Assembly: GCA_001871015.1 (NCBI GenBank)
Contig: MNUO01000059.1
Location: 1 to 7,563, forward strand
Direction: 5' to 3'
Source of the DNA: Candidatus Desantisbacteria bacterium CG1_02_38_46
Lineage (GTDB): Bacteria; Desantisbacteria; UBA1551; UBA1559
DNA length: 7,563 nucleotides
This document shows, one piece after another, positions 1-5,095 of the stretch. The notes beneath the pieces were generated by a model. That model saw nothing but the letters and a program-made list of their open reading frames with translations, searched no databases and was not told where the DNA came from. A program made the position numbers and the translations under genes. Positions within the stretch are counted from its first letter, which is position 1, and every line of letters begins with the position of its first letter.

Positions 1-323
1 GCGCCATACTTATTCCTTTAGCAGCACGGTTTACCGAATTTGCAAATGCAAACAGGGCATGGTGGACTATAGTTACTGACGGCGGAAAATCGAATAGCCC
101 GAATGCAGGAATTCCTGAGGCTGCATATGCTGGAGCACTCGGGATTCAATTAGGCGGGACAAATTTTTACGGCGGTAAAAAGAGTGAAAAACCATTGATT
201 GGAATAGCATTGAAAAACAGGGATGTGAAAGACATTTCTCGGGCAATAAATTTTATGTATATAGTCTCCATACTTACCCTGTTGGCTGGAGTTATAGTGG
301 GATGGATTGTTTGTGGAGGATAA
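1..323 (+). CDS. cbiB: Adenosylcobinamide-phosphate synthase CbiB/CobD, C-terminal part (5' end outside window)
   Basis: The last 106 codons read in frame from base 3 to the TAA at 321-323. The family is an inner-membrane enzyme that joins adenosylcobyric acid to (R)-1-amino-2-propanol or its phosphate, giving adenosylcobinamide (phosphate), late in cobalamin synthesis. The translation carries the family's conserved C-terminal block: TDGGKSNSPNAGIPEAAYAG, followed by ALGIQLGGTNFYGG and KPLIG. A final hydrophobic segment (FMYIVSILTLLAGVIVGWIV) fits a C-terminal membrane helix. About two thirds of the usual roughly 300-residue protein lies upstream of the window. A Shine-Dalgarno-like GGAGG at the very end of the gene serves the next ORF, which starts one base after the stop. 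The recognition is by the SPNAGxPEAA-AGALG-QLGG motif. Whether it acts in full de novo synthesis or only salvage cannot be told here. Confidence 0.93.
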   Translation, partial: AILIPLAARFTEFANANRAWWTIVTDGGKSNSPNAGIPEAAYAGALGIQLGGTNFYGGKKSEKPLIGIALKNRDVKDISRAINFMYIVSILTLLAGVIVGWIVCGG

Positions 324-324
324 A

Positions 325-414
325 ATGTCAAAGTTGATAGATGAAATTTTAAATGTGAATTGTAAGGCTACTGGAATAGGGAGTCTGCCACAGCGGAATG
401 GGGTTGTTAGATGA
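325..414 (+). pseudogene. 29-codon ORF, probable truncated gene start (possibly a MetE/UroD-like methyltransferase remnant)
   Basis: An ATG with a good upstream GGAGG (about 314-318) opens a 29-residue reading frame starting MSKLIDEILN. Its TGA overlaps the ATG of btuF (ATGA), so translation could be handed from cbiB through this ORF to btuF. The stretch CKATGIGSLP resembles the N-terminal motif (ATGIGSLPH) of the cobalamin-independent methionine synthase/uroporphyrinogen-decarboxylase-like methyltransferase family. Family members are several hundred residues long, so this would be only the start, with the remainder deleted. A decayed cobT start is a weaker alternative. It could also be a genuine short coupling peptide. 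Identification of the parent family is tentative; the ORF, its ribosome site and the overlap are directly visible. Confidence 0.45.
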
Positions 415-1283
415 AAAAGATAGTGAAAGAATTATTGAACTTTGCTCCAATTTTTCTTGCGAGTTTAATCTTTTTTGATTCAACTGGAATGAAGGTTGAG
501 ATTACAAAGGTACCACAGAGAATTATCTCCTTAAGTCCTTCAATTACAGAAAGTTTATTTGAACTTGGCATAGGAGATAGAATTGTTGGAGTTACCATAT
601 ATTGCAATCGTCCACCAGAAGCAAAATCAAAAGAAAAAGTGGGAACACTTCTGAATGTAAATTTAGAAAAAATTATAACTCTAAAACCGGATATAATATT
701 TATAGGGGAAGAAGGAAATAGACCGGAGATTATAAGAAAATTGAGGAAAGTAAGTATTAATGTTTTTGCATTTGGAAAAGTTGAGAATTTTAAAAAGGCA
801 TGCCAGGATTTTCAAATGCTTGGCGAAATTGCGGGTAGAAAAAATAGAGCAAAAAATATTGTTAAAGAAATAACTAAAAAAATGGAAGAAATTAAGAAAA
901 GAATTAAAAATATGCCTCCTGTAAAAGTTTTTTGTCAACTTGGTTCAGACCCAATTGTAACAGCAGGAAAAGGAACTTTTATTGATGAATTGATTCATAT
1001 AGCTGGTGGAATAAATATTGCACACAATATTACTCAAAGATATGCAAGATTTAGCAGGGAGCAAGTGATTAAAAAAAATCCTGATGTAATAATTATTGTG
1101 ACAATGGGTGAGTATACAGAGAAAGAGAAAAAGACCTGGTATAAATTTAAAGAATTACCTGCTGTAAAAAATAATAGAATCTATATAATTGATGCAGACT
1201 TAGTCTGCCGTCCAGCGCCAACAGTTTTAATTGAGGGATTGAAAGAGATTGCAAAATGTATTCATCAAGAGGTATTTAAATGA
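411..1283 (+). CDS. btuF: Cobalamin ABC transporter periplasmic substrate-binding protein (BtuF-like)
   Basis: A 290-residue protein of the helical-backbone metal/corrinoid-binding family (Peripla_BP_2 type). It would capture corrinoids in the periplasm and deliver them to BtuCD. The N-terminus has basic residues (MKK) and then a hydrophobic stretch at about residues 8-22, a signal sequence or anchor; there is no lipobox cysteine. The mature part begins with the typical DSTGMKVEITKVPQRIISLS, then PSITESLFELGIGDRIVGVT. It continues with LEKIITLKPDIIF and ends with the family-typical RPAPTVLIEGLKEIAKCIH. The ATG overlaps the stop of the small ORF before it, and its own TGA overlaps the ATG of the radical SAM gene. 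The local ribosome site is weak, so coupling is likely. The family also includes siderophore and haem binders; the B12 assignment rests mainly on the surrounding corrinoid genes. Confidence 0.88.
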   Translation: MKKIVKELLNFAPIFLASLIFFDSTGMKVEITKVPQRIISLSPSITESLFELGIGDRIVGVTIYCNRPPEAKSKEKVGTLLNVNLEKIITLKPDIIFIGEEGNRPEIIRKLRKVSINVFAFGKVENFKKACQDFQMLGEIAGRKNRAKNIVKEITKKMEEIKKRIKNMPPVKVFCQLGSDPIVTAGKGTFIDELIHIAGGINIAHNITQRYARFSREQVIKKNPDVIIIVTMGEYTEKEKKTWYKFKELPAVKNNRIYIIDADLVCRPAPTVLIEGLKEIAKCIHQEVFK

Positions 1284-2137
1284 GAAAGGTCTCTTTTTTA
1301 ACCTGTGAAATAAATCCAAATAAAAAAATAAAAGTCAATTTTTCTGGTTGCAACTGGAATTGTAAGGGGTGTTTTGCAATTGCAAAAAATGAAATAGGAA
1401 GAGAACTTTCTGTTAATGCCCTTGTTGATTTAATTATAAAATCTTCAAATTTAATCTATGGAAAATTGATTGAAGATATTCAGGCAACTGGTGGTGAACC
1501 TGCATTAAATTCTAATTATTTATTATCTTTTATAAAACAATTAAGAAAAATTGGTGTTAGAAAAATTGGAATTTCAACAAATGGACATTTACTTGATGAA
1601 AAACTTATAAGTGAATTAAGTAATTTACATGTGGATTATATAAAAATTGATTTAAAAGCGTATTCTGATGAAATTCATAAATGGTATACCGGGTTTAGCA
1701 ATGAAAATGTATTAAAAGCTGTAAGATTATTGCATAAACATAACTTAAATTTTTATGTTAGAACTATTTTTATTCCAGATATAATGGAATTTTCTGAAAT
1801 AGAAAAAATTGCAAAATTTTTAAGCAGTGTTGATAGAAATATACAATATCGCCTTTATCAATTTACTCCCCAGTATCTGGATAATAAAATTTCACGTGCT
1901 CCAGGAGAAGATGAAATGCTAAAAAATTTTGAAATAGCAAAGAAATATCTTAAAAATGTCCATTATTTTGTTTATAGCAAGAAAATAGGTTTTAGCCAGG
2001 ATTATAAATTTGTTGAAGTAAGAGCAAATGAAGTATTAGAAAATTTTAAAAAAATTGATAAAATCTCTAAAAAAATCGATAAAAACTGGGATATTAAATA
2101 TTTTACCTTTAACCAGATTCTCTCCTTAAACAGATGA
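1280..2137 (+). CDS. Radical SAM enzyme, pyruvate-formate-lyase-activase-like, embedded in the B12 transporter operon
   Basis: A 285-residue radical SAM protein. The iron-sulfur cluster motif CNWNCKGC (Cys24, Cys28, Cys31; CxxxCxxC) is intact. The SAM-binding TGGEP motif follows at residues 70-74, then GISTNGHL and DYIKIDLKAY, as in PFL-activase-like and AmmeMemoRadiSam-like members. The length suits a single radical SAM domain. I see no B12-binding domain and no additional CxxC-rich cluster domain. Start and stop overlap btuF and btuC by four bases each, which ties its translation to the transporter. The gene looks visibly richer in A/T than btuD or btuB. Family members generate a 5'-deoxyadenosyl radical to activate a glycyl-radical enzyme or modify a substrate. 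The actual substrate here is unknown; a role in corrinoid metabolism is inferred only from position. Confidence 0.85.
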   Translation: MRKVSFLTCEINPNKKIKVNFSGCNWNCKGCFAIAKNEIGRELSVNALVDLIIKSSNLIYGKLIEDIQATGGEPALNSNYLLSFIKQLRKIGVRKIGISTNGHLLDEKLISELSNLHVDYIKIDLKAYSDEIHKWYTGFSNENVLKAVRLLHKHNLNFYVRTIFIPDIMEFSEIEKIAKFLSSVDRNIQYRLYQFTPQYLDNKISRAPGEDEMLKNFEIAKKYLKNVHYFVYSKKIGFSQDYKFVEVRANEVLENFKKIDKISKKIDKNWDIKYFTFNQILSLNR

Positions 2138-3132
2138 AAAAGATAAATTTTTTCATTTTTTTAATTGTGATCTTAATAGTAAGTTTAATTTTTTCAATAA
2201 TGTTTGGCGGTGTAAGCATTTCTTTTAAAGATGTAATTTATACTATTTTTCATCCAAAAATTGTTGATTCTAATCAGACAATAATCTGGAAAATAAGAAT
2301 TCCAAGGGTCATACTCGGTCTATTTATTGGTGCAGGGCTTGCTGTAAGCGGCTGTGTTTTTCAGGGGATGCTTCGTAATCCACTTGCTGATCCATATACA
2401 CTCGGCGTTTCTGGAGGAGCAGCATTGGGTGCAAGTATTGGAATTATATTTAGATTTGAAAAATTCCTGGGTTATTATGGTCTTCCACTTTTTGCATTTA
2501 TTGGTGCTTTTATTTCTATTTCGCTTATTTATTTACTTGCACTTAGAAGGAATCTTTCAGTTACTACTTTGATTCTTATTGGTGTAGTCTTAAGTTTTTT
2601 ATTCTCAGCAATCGTAACATTAATACTATCAGTCTCTGACCCACAGAAAGTTCATCTTACAATTATCTGGTTGATGGGGGACCTGTCATTAGCGGATTCG
2701 GGATTAATTTTGCCAGTAAGTTTGTTTGTTATCCCTGGTATTTTAATTCTTTTTTTGTTCTCAAGGGATATGGACTTACTTACACTCGGCGAAGAAAAAG
2801 CAAGACACCTCGGTGTAGATGTGAAATTGATTAGGCGAGTTTTATTTTTATTTTCATCAATTATAACAGGTGCCTGCGTTTCAAGTTCTGGAATAATAGG
2901 TTTTGTTGGGTTGATGGTTCCCCATTTCATAAGGGGATTTACAGGCCCTGGGCACAGGATATTATTACCTGCTTCTGCTATAGGGGGAGCAATTCTTTTA
3001 GTGCTTGCTGATACACTGGCGCGCACGATAATTTCTCCGCTGGAACTCCCTGTAGGAGTTATAACAGGGATATTTGGCGGAATATTTTTCTTAATCTTTT
3101 TTCTTCGCTCAAAGCGAAAGGAAATATTTTAA
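2134..3132 (+). CDS. btuC: Cobalamin ABC transporter permease (BtuC, FecCD family)
   Basis: A 332-residue polytopic inner-membrane protein, the usual length for FecCD/BtuC permeases with about ten membrane helices; it dimerises and binds two BtuD subunits. Diagnostic stretches are RIPRVILGLFIGAGLAVSG at residues 55-73, QGMLRNPLADPYTLGVSGGA at 77-96, the cytoplasmic coupling segment LGEEKARHLGV at 218-228, GFVGLMVPHFIR at 256-267, and the terminal PVGVITGIFGGIFFL at 306-320. The ATG overlaps the stop of the radical SAM gene. The gene is complete and ends in a basic tail (RSKRKEIF). It is separated from its partner btuD by a palindromic repeat instead of being directly joined. A siderophore-type permease is the main alternative, and context favours B12. 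Confidence 0.92.
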   Translation: MKKINFFIFLIVILIVSLIFSIMFGGVSISFKDVIYTIFHPKIVDSNQTIIWKIRIPRVILGLFIGAGLAVSGCVFQGMLRNPLADPYTLGVSGGAALGASIGIIFRFEKFLGYYGLPLFAFIGAFISISLIYLLALRRNLSVTTLILIGVVLSFLFSAIVTLILSVSDPQKVHLTIIWLMGDLSLADSGLILPVSLFVIPGILILFLFSRDMDLLTLGEEKARHLGVDVKLIRRVLFLFSSIITGACVSSSGIIGFVGLMVPHFIRGFTGPGHRILLPASAIGGAILLVLADTLARTIISPLELPVGVITGIFGGIFFLIFFLRSKRKEIF

Positions 3133-3222
3133 TCCCAACCCGACTCCGCAAAAGGCGGGTGCCCCGGTGGGGTGAAGCACTGCTTCACATCCCCCTTTAG
3201 TAAAGGGGGGATTGGGGGGATT
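3133..3222. repeat. Palindromic intergenic repeat element between btuC and btuD (REP/MITE-like)
   Basis: About 90 bases right after the btuC stop are G/C-rich and highly structured compared with the A/T-rich genes. A 7-bp stem GTGAAGC/GCTTCAC (3172-3178 with 3182-3188) has a 3-base loop. It is followed directly by an 8-bp stem CCCCCTTT/AAAGGGGG (3191-3198 with 3202-3209). The outer ends, AATCCC at 3131-3136 and GGGGATT near 3216-3222, are imperfectly complementary, so the whole block can fold on itself. No T-run follows the stems on the + strand, so this is not a standard intrinsic terminator. It may attenuate or stabilise mRNA between permease and ATPase. I interpret it as a dispersed small repeat; copy number in the genome cannot be seen here. 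Confidence 0.65.
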
Positions 3223-3234
3223 GTCAGGTGATTT

Positions 3235-4026
3235 ATGAATTTACTTGAAGTTAGAGATTTGGTTTGTGGTTATGATGGAGAAGAAGTCATTAAAGGACTT
3301 TCTTTTTCCGTTCAGAGCGGTGAATTCTTAGGAATTTTAGGTCCAAATGGTGCAGGTAAAACTACCCTTTTCCGTGCAATTACAGGTGTTTTGAAGCACT
3401 CCAGTGGAAAAATATATTATCAAGAAAAGGAACTCTTAGAAATTCCTGCAAGAGAGATTGCCAGAGAAATTGCTGTTCTTCCTCAGATACTTGAAATTTC
3501 TTTTTCATTTTCTGTTGAAGAATTTGTTAGAATGGGGCGTTTTTCTCATCGTGGAAGGCTTGAAGGTTTTAGAAAAGAAGATGAAATTGCAGTTGAGAAA
3601 GCAATGGAAACGACAGGAATTTTAAATTTGAAATCAAGATCTGTAAATCAGCTGAGCGGTGGAGAAAGACAGCGAGTGCTTCTTGCCCAGGCTCTTGCGC
3701 AGGAGCCCAGTCTCTTACTTCTGGATGAGCCAACTGCACATCTGGATATATCTCACCAGGTGGAAATATGCGATTTGATAAAAAATCTCAACAGGGAAAA
3801 ATCACTTACGGTAATAATGGTTTTGCACGACCTGAATTTAGCCAGTGATTATTGTGACCAGTTGATTTTAATTAACAAAGGAAAACTATATAAAATAGGC
3901 CCTCCGGAAGAAGTTTTAACTTATCAGATTATTGAGGAGGTTTATAAGACAACCGTAGTGGTAAGGCAGAACCCGGTTTCTTTCAGGCCACATATATTCC
4001 TCGTTCCTAAAGAAAGGATTACTTAA
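3235..4026 (+). CDS. btuD: Cobalamin ABC transporter ATP-binding protein (BtuD)
   Basis: A 263-residue ABC ATPase that powers the BtuCD importer at the cytoplasmic face of the inner membrane. All nucleotide-binding motifs are intact: Walker A GPNGAGKTT (residues 36-44), Q-loop VLPQ (Gln84), signature LSGGERQR (140-147), Walker B LLLLDEPT (160-167), D-loop AHLD (168-171) and H-loop histidine His198 in VLHDLN. The order and the FecE/BtuD-like region around FVRMGRFSHRG match importers of iron chelates and B12. The ATG lies just downstream of the palindromic repeat with a modest AGGTGA ribosome site at about 3226-3231. It is the last gene before the B12-regulated leader of btuB, and an independent promoter starts in the gap after it. 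Assignment to B12 instead of siderophores depends on context. Confidence 0.93.
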   Translation: MNLLEVRDLVCGYDGEEVIKGLSFSVQSGEFLGILGPNGAGKTTLFRAITGVLKHSSGKIYYQEKELLEIPAREIAREIAVLPQILEISFSFSVEEFVRMGRFSHRGRLEGFRKEDEIAVEKAMETTGILNLKSRSVNQLSGGERQRVLLAQALAQEPSLLLLDEPTAHLDISHQVEICDLIKNLNREKSLTVIMVLHDLNLASDYCDQLILINKGKLYKIGPPEEVLTYQIIEEVYKTTVVVRQNPVSFRPHIFLVPKERIT

Positions 4027-4106
4027 TAAAAAATACAAATGAGTGCATAAACAATTGGTTCCTTTAATCTTGAAATTTGGAATTGTCTAAAAATTTTTCA
4101 GAAAAC

Positions 4107-4134
4107 TTGACTTTTTTTAAAAAAATGATAAAAT
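4107..4134 (+). promoter_or_regulatory. Predicted sigma-70-type promoter of the btuB leader and TA pair
   Basis: TTGACT (4107-4112) and TAAAAT (4129-4134) are separated by 16 bases in a strongly A/T-rich spacer. Initiation would be expected near 4141-4146, about 40 bases before the half-riboswitch copy. This is the only clear promoter I see between btuD and btuB. It would make one transcript containing the toxin-antitoxin genes, both riboswitches and btuB. The background is very A/T-rich, so the match could be partly chance. Confidence 0.6.
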
Positions 4135-4177
4135 ATATAGTAAAGGTGATTTTAATTGGCAAGAGAAATTTTTGAGC

Positions 4178-4243
4178 ATTAAAATTTGTTCTTTAAATTT
4201 TTTGGAAACTCGTGTAAATCGAGTGCGGTTTTGCCACTGCGAT
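4178..4243 (+). repeat. Direct repeat, left copy: orphan 5' half of a cobalamin riboswitch
   Basis: These 66 bases match 4731-4796 at 63 positions. They contain the riboswitch P1 5' strand, the GGAA, the ACTCG/CGAGT hairpin and a degraded form of the TGCGG..CCGCCACTG core. The differences are TT in place of CC (4231-4232) and C in place of T (4240). The CC-to-TT change falls in a core position that cobalamin riboswitches conserve. The copy stops after GCCACTGCGAT and runs straight into AAGGAGG, the antitoxin ribosome site. It has no B12-box and no 3' P1 strand, so it should not bind cobalamin. It looks like the copy released from selection. Confidence 0.93.
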
Positions 4244-4260
4244 AAGGAGGACCTATCTTT

Positions 4261-4473
4261 ATGAATGTTCAATTTTATAAAATTGCAGAAGAAGTAAAAA
4301 ATTTAGATTTAGTAGACAAAGTTTTTTTAAAAGAGTTATTTGAAAAATGGATTATAGAAGAAAAAAGGGAATTGATAAAAAAACATGCAGAAGAAAGTTT
4401 AAATGAATACAAAAGTGGTAAGATAAAATTTTCTTCTGTAAAAAATTTGAAAAAAGAAATTTATGAGCATTAA
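4261..4473 (+). CDS. Type II antitoxin partner of the RelE/YafQ-like toxin
   Basis: A 70-residue, charged, mainly helical protein with an acidic N-terminal half and a C-terminal segment around residues 50-70 (YKSGKIKFSSVKNLKKEIYEH) of the kind that wraps around RelE-fold toxins in short antitoxins. The ATG has a strong AAGGAGG ribosome site (4244-4250) created exactly where the half-riboswitch repeat ends. Its last 11 bases overlap the toxin gene, the normal arrangement for co-translation of such pairs. There is no obvious N-terminal DNA-binding domain such as a full helix-turn-helix or ribbon-helix-helix, so autorepression is uncertain. The assignment comes from gene order, size, overlap and the well-recognised toxin; the exact antitoxin family is not certain. 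The gene is extremely A/T-rich compared with btuB. Confidence 0.8.
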   Translation: MNVQFYKIAEEVKNLDLVDKVFLKELFEKWIIEEKRELIKKHAEESLNEYKSGKIKFSSVKNLKKEIYEH

Positions 4474-4735
4474 AATAGGTTTTAGTTCTTCTTTTAAAAA
4501 AACCTTTAAGAAAAAAACATATAAAAATAAAAACTTGGAACAAAAATTTTGGATAAATTTAGAAAGATTTGAAAATAATCCTTTTGAATCATCTTTAAAA
4601 ACTCATAAATTAAGTGGAAAACTTGAAGGATTGTGGAGTTTTGTTGTAGAATATGATTGTCGAGTTATTTTTAAATTTTTAGAAGAAAATAAAGTTTTAC
4701 TTATAGATATCGGTAGTCATGATGAAGTTTATTAA
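4463..4735 (+). CDS. RelE/ParE-superfamily toxin, YafQ-like putative mRNA interferase
   Basis: A 90-residue basic protein with the compact RelE fold signature: a lysine-rich N-terminal helical part (FKKTFKKKTYKNKN), then THKLSGKLEGLWSFVVEYDC and RVIFKFLEENKVLLIDIGSH, ending DEVY. In YafQ-type toxins the corresponding histidines, the Asp/Arg of the central strands and a C-terminal aromatic contribute to ribosome-dependent mRNA cleavage. Here His48, Trp58, Asp65, Arg67, His86 and Tyr90 are candidates by position, so the toxin looks intact. Its start overlaps the antitoxin by 11 bases. Its last codon and stop lie inside the right-hand 66-bp repeat, so the 5' end of the riboswitch begins exactly where the toxin ends. 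It could be a growth-arrest toxin or an addiction element keeping this locus. Activity is inferred from family resemblance. Confidence 0.9.
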   Translation: MSIKIGFSSSFKKTFKKKTYKNKNLEQKFWINLERFENNPFESSLKTHKLSGKLEGLWSFVVEYDCRVIFKFLEENKVLLIDIGSHDEVY

Positions 4736-4796
4736 AATTTGTTCTTTAAATTTTTTGGAAACTCGTGTAAATCGAGTGCGGTTCCGCCACTGTGAT
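4731..4796 (+). repeat. Direct repeat, right copy: 5' half of the intact cobalamin riboswitch
   Basis: This is the second copy of the 66-bp repeat at 4178-4243, offset by 553 bases with three substitutions. Here it keeps the conserved TTCCGCCACTGTGAT core and continues into the rest of a complete aptamer. The repeat begins two bases before the toxin stop codon and ends in the middle of the aptamer. Sixty-six bases is far too long for a typical insertion-sequence target duplication, which points to segmental duplication or recombination. Confidence 0.93.
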
Positions 4797-4932
4797 TGGG
4801 GACGAAAGCTGCAATATGCCACTTGTAGGCGGGGACACTATTCTACCACCTTCGGTCGGTAAATAGGGACAGTCCCCTAAAGCAAGGAAGGCGCAGCAAG
4901 TAGGTTTGAACTCATAAGCCAGAAGACAGATT
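4736..4932 (+). ncRNA. Cobalamin riboswitch 1 (long form)
   Basis: The sequence follows the cobalamin aptamer in order. P1 5' strand AATTTGTT (4736-4743) pairs with GACAGATT (4925-4932), using two G-U pairs. Then come GGAA, hairpin ACTCG-TGTAAAT-CGAGT, the core TGCGGTTCCGCCACTGTGAT, GGGGACGAAAGC, and TGCAATATGCCACTT. After a long peripheral hairpin come AAGGAAGGCGCAGC, where GCAGC pairs back to GCTGC at about 4808-4812, and the B12 box AAGCCAGAAGACAG. All main conserved blocks are present, so it should bind a cobalamin and respond to it. A hairpin ACCTT/AAGGT (4943-4958) and an intrinsic terminator (4984-5020) follow, suggesting transcriptional control. Repression of btuB by B12 is the usual outcome in this family. 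Confidence 0.93.
4831..4877 (+). repeat. REP-like hairpin inside the peripheral arm of riboswitch 1
   Basis: Forty-seven bases fold almost completely. GGGGAC (4831-4836) pairs with GTCCCC (4872-4877), CTATT (4838-4842) with AATAG (4862-4866), and TACCACC with GGT-C-GGTA around a TTC loop, with one bulge and a small internal loop. This fills a position, between ATGCCACTT and AAGGAAGG, where cobalamin riboswitches normally have only a short loop. The TAGGGACAGTCCCC part recurs twice downstream of btuB, which marks it as a dispersed repeat motif and not as aptamer core. Confidence 0.7.
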
Positions 4933-4983
4933 CTTCTATGAGACCTTCGAGAAAAGGTAGGGAAGGATTTTTATGAAAGAATT

Positions 4984-5020
4984 TCCCAGATTTCCCTTTT
5001 TCAGGAGTTCTGGGATTTTT
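4984..5020 (+). terminator. Intrinsic terminator / expression platform of riboswitch 1
   Basis: TCCCAGA (4984-4990) pairs with TCTGGGA (5009-5015). An inner TCC/GGA stem lies across a 2x2 internal loop, and TTTTTC then ATTTTT follow directly. A preceding GGGAA (4960-4964) can pair with TTCCC (4983-4987) and would compete with the terminator stem, so it is a candidate antiterminator strand. The position, about 50 bases after the B12 box, is right for a ligand-controlled terminator. Confidence 0.72.
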
Positions 5021-5044
5021 CATTTTTAGAAAGGAGGTGGTGCC

Positions 5045-5056
5045 ATGCCAGAATAA
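5045..5056 (+). other. Three-codon ORF (Met-Pro-Glu) with a strong ribosome site between the two riboswitches
   Basis: AAAGGAGG at 5030-5037, with an eight-base gap to the ATG, precedes ATG CCA GAA TAA. The ribosome site is better than most in this window, yet the frame closes after three codons. It could be a regulatory upstream ORF, a remnant of a lost gene start, or chance. A short stem TTGGTT/AACCAA (5067-5072 with 5082-5087) follows before riboswitch 2. No protein function is claimed. Confidence 0.3.
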
Positions 5057-5095
5057 GAAGATGAGGTTGGTTTCTGGGAAGAACCAAATAGCCGG

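Noticed and set aside
411-490. BtuF as a lipoprotein
   Set aside because: The hydrophobic N-terminus has no cysteine in a lipobox position; the first cysteine of the protein is well inside the folded domain.
4178-4243. A third functional cobalamin riboswitch before the antitoxin
   Set aside because: Only the 5' half is present, a conserved core CC is changed to TT, and there is no B12 box or closing P1 strand.
4172-4264. TTG-start ORF LSIKI... through the half-riboswitch as a real gene
   Set aside because: It joins the old toxin start to riboswitch sequence, lacks a good ribosome site and resembles no protein after the fifth residue. It is better read as a recombination scar.
4178-4796. Insertion sequence or transposon with target-site duplication
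   Set aside because: No transposase, integrase or terminal inverted repeats lie between the copies, and 66 bp is too long for an ordinary target duplication.
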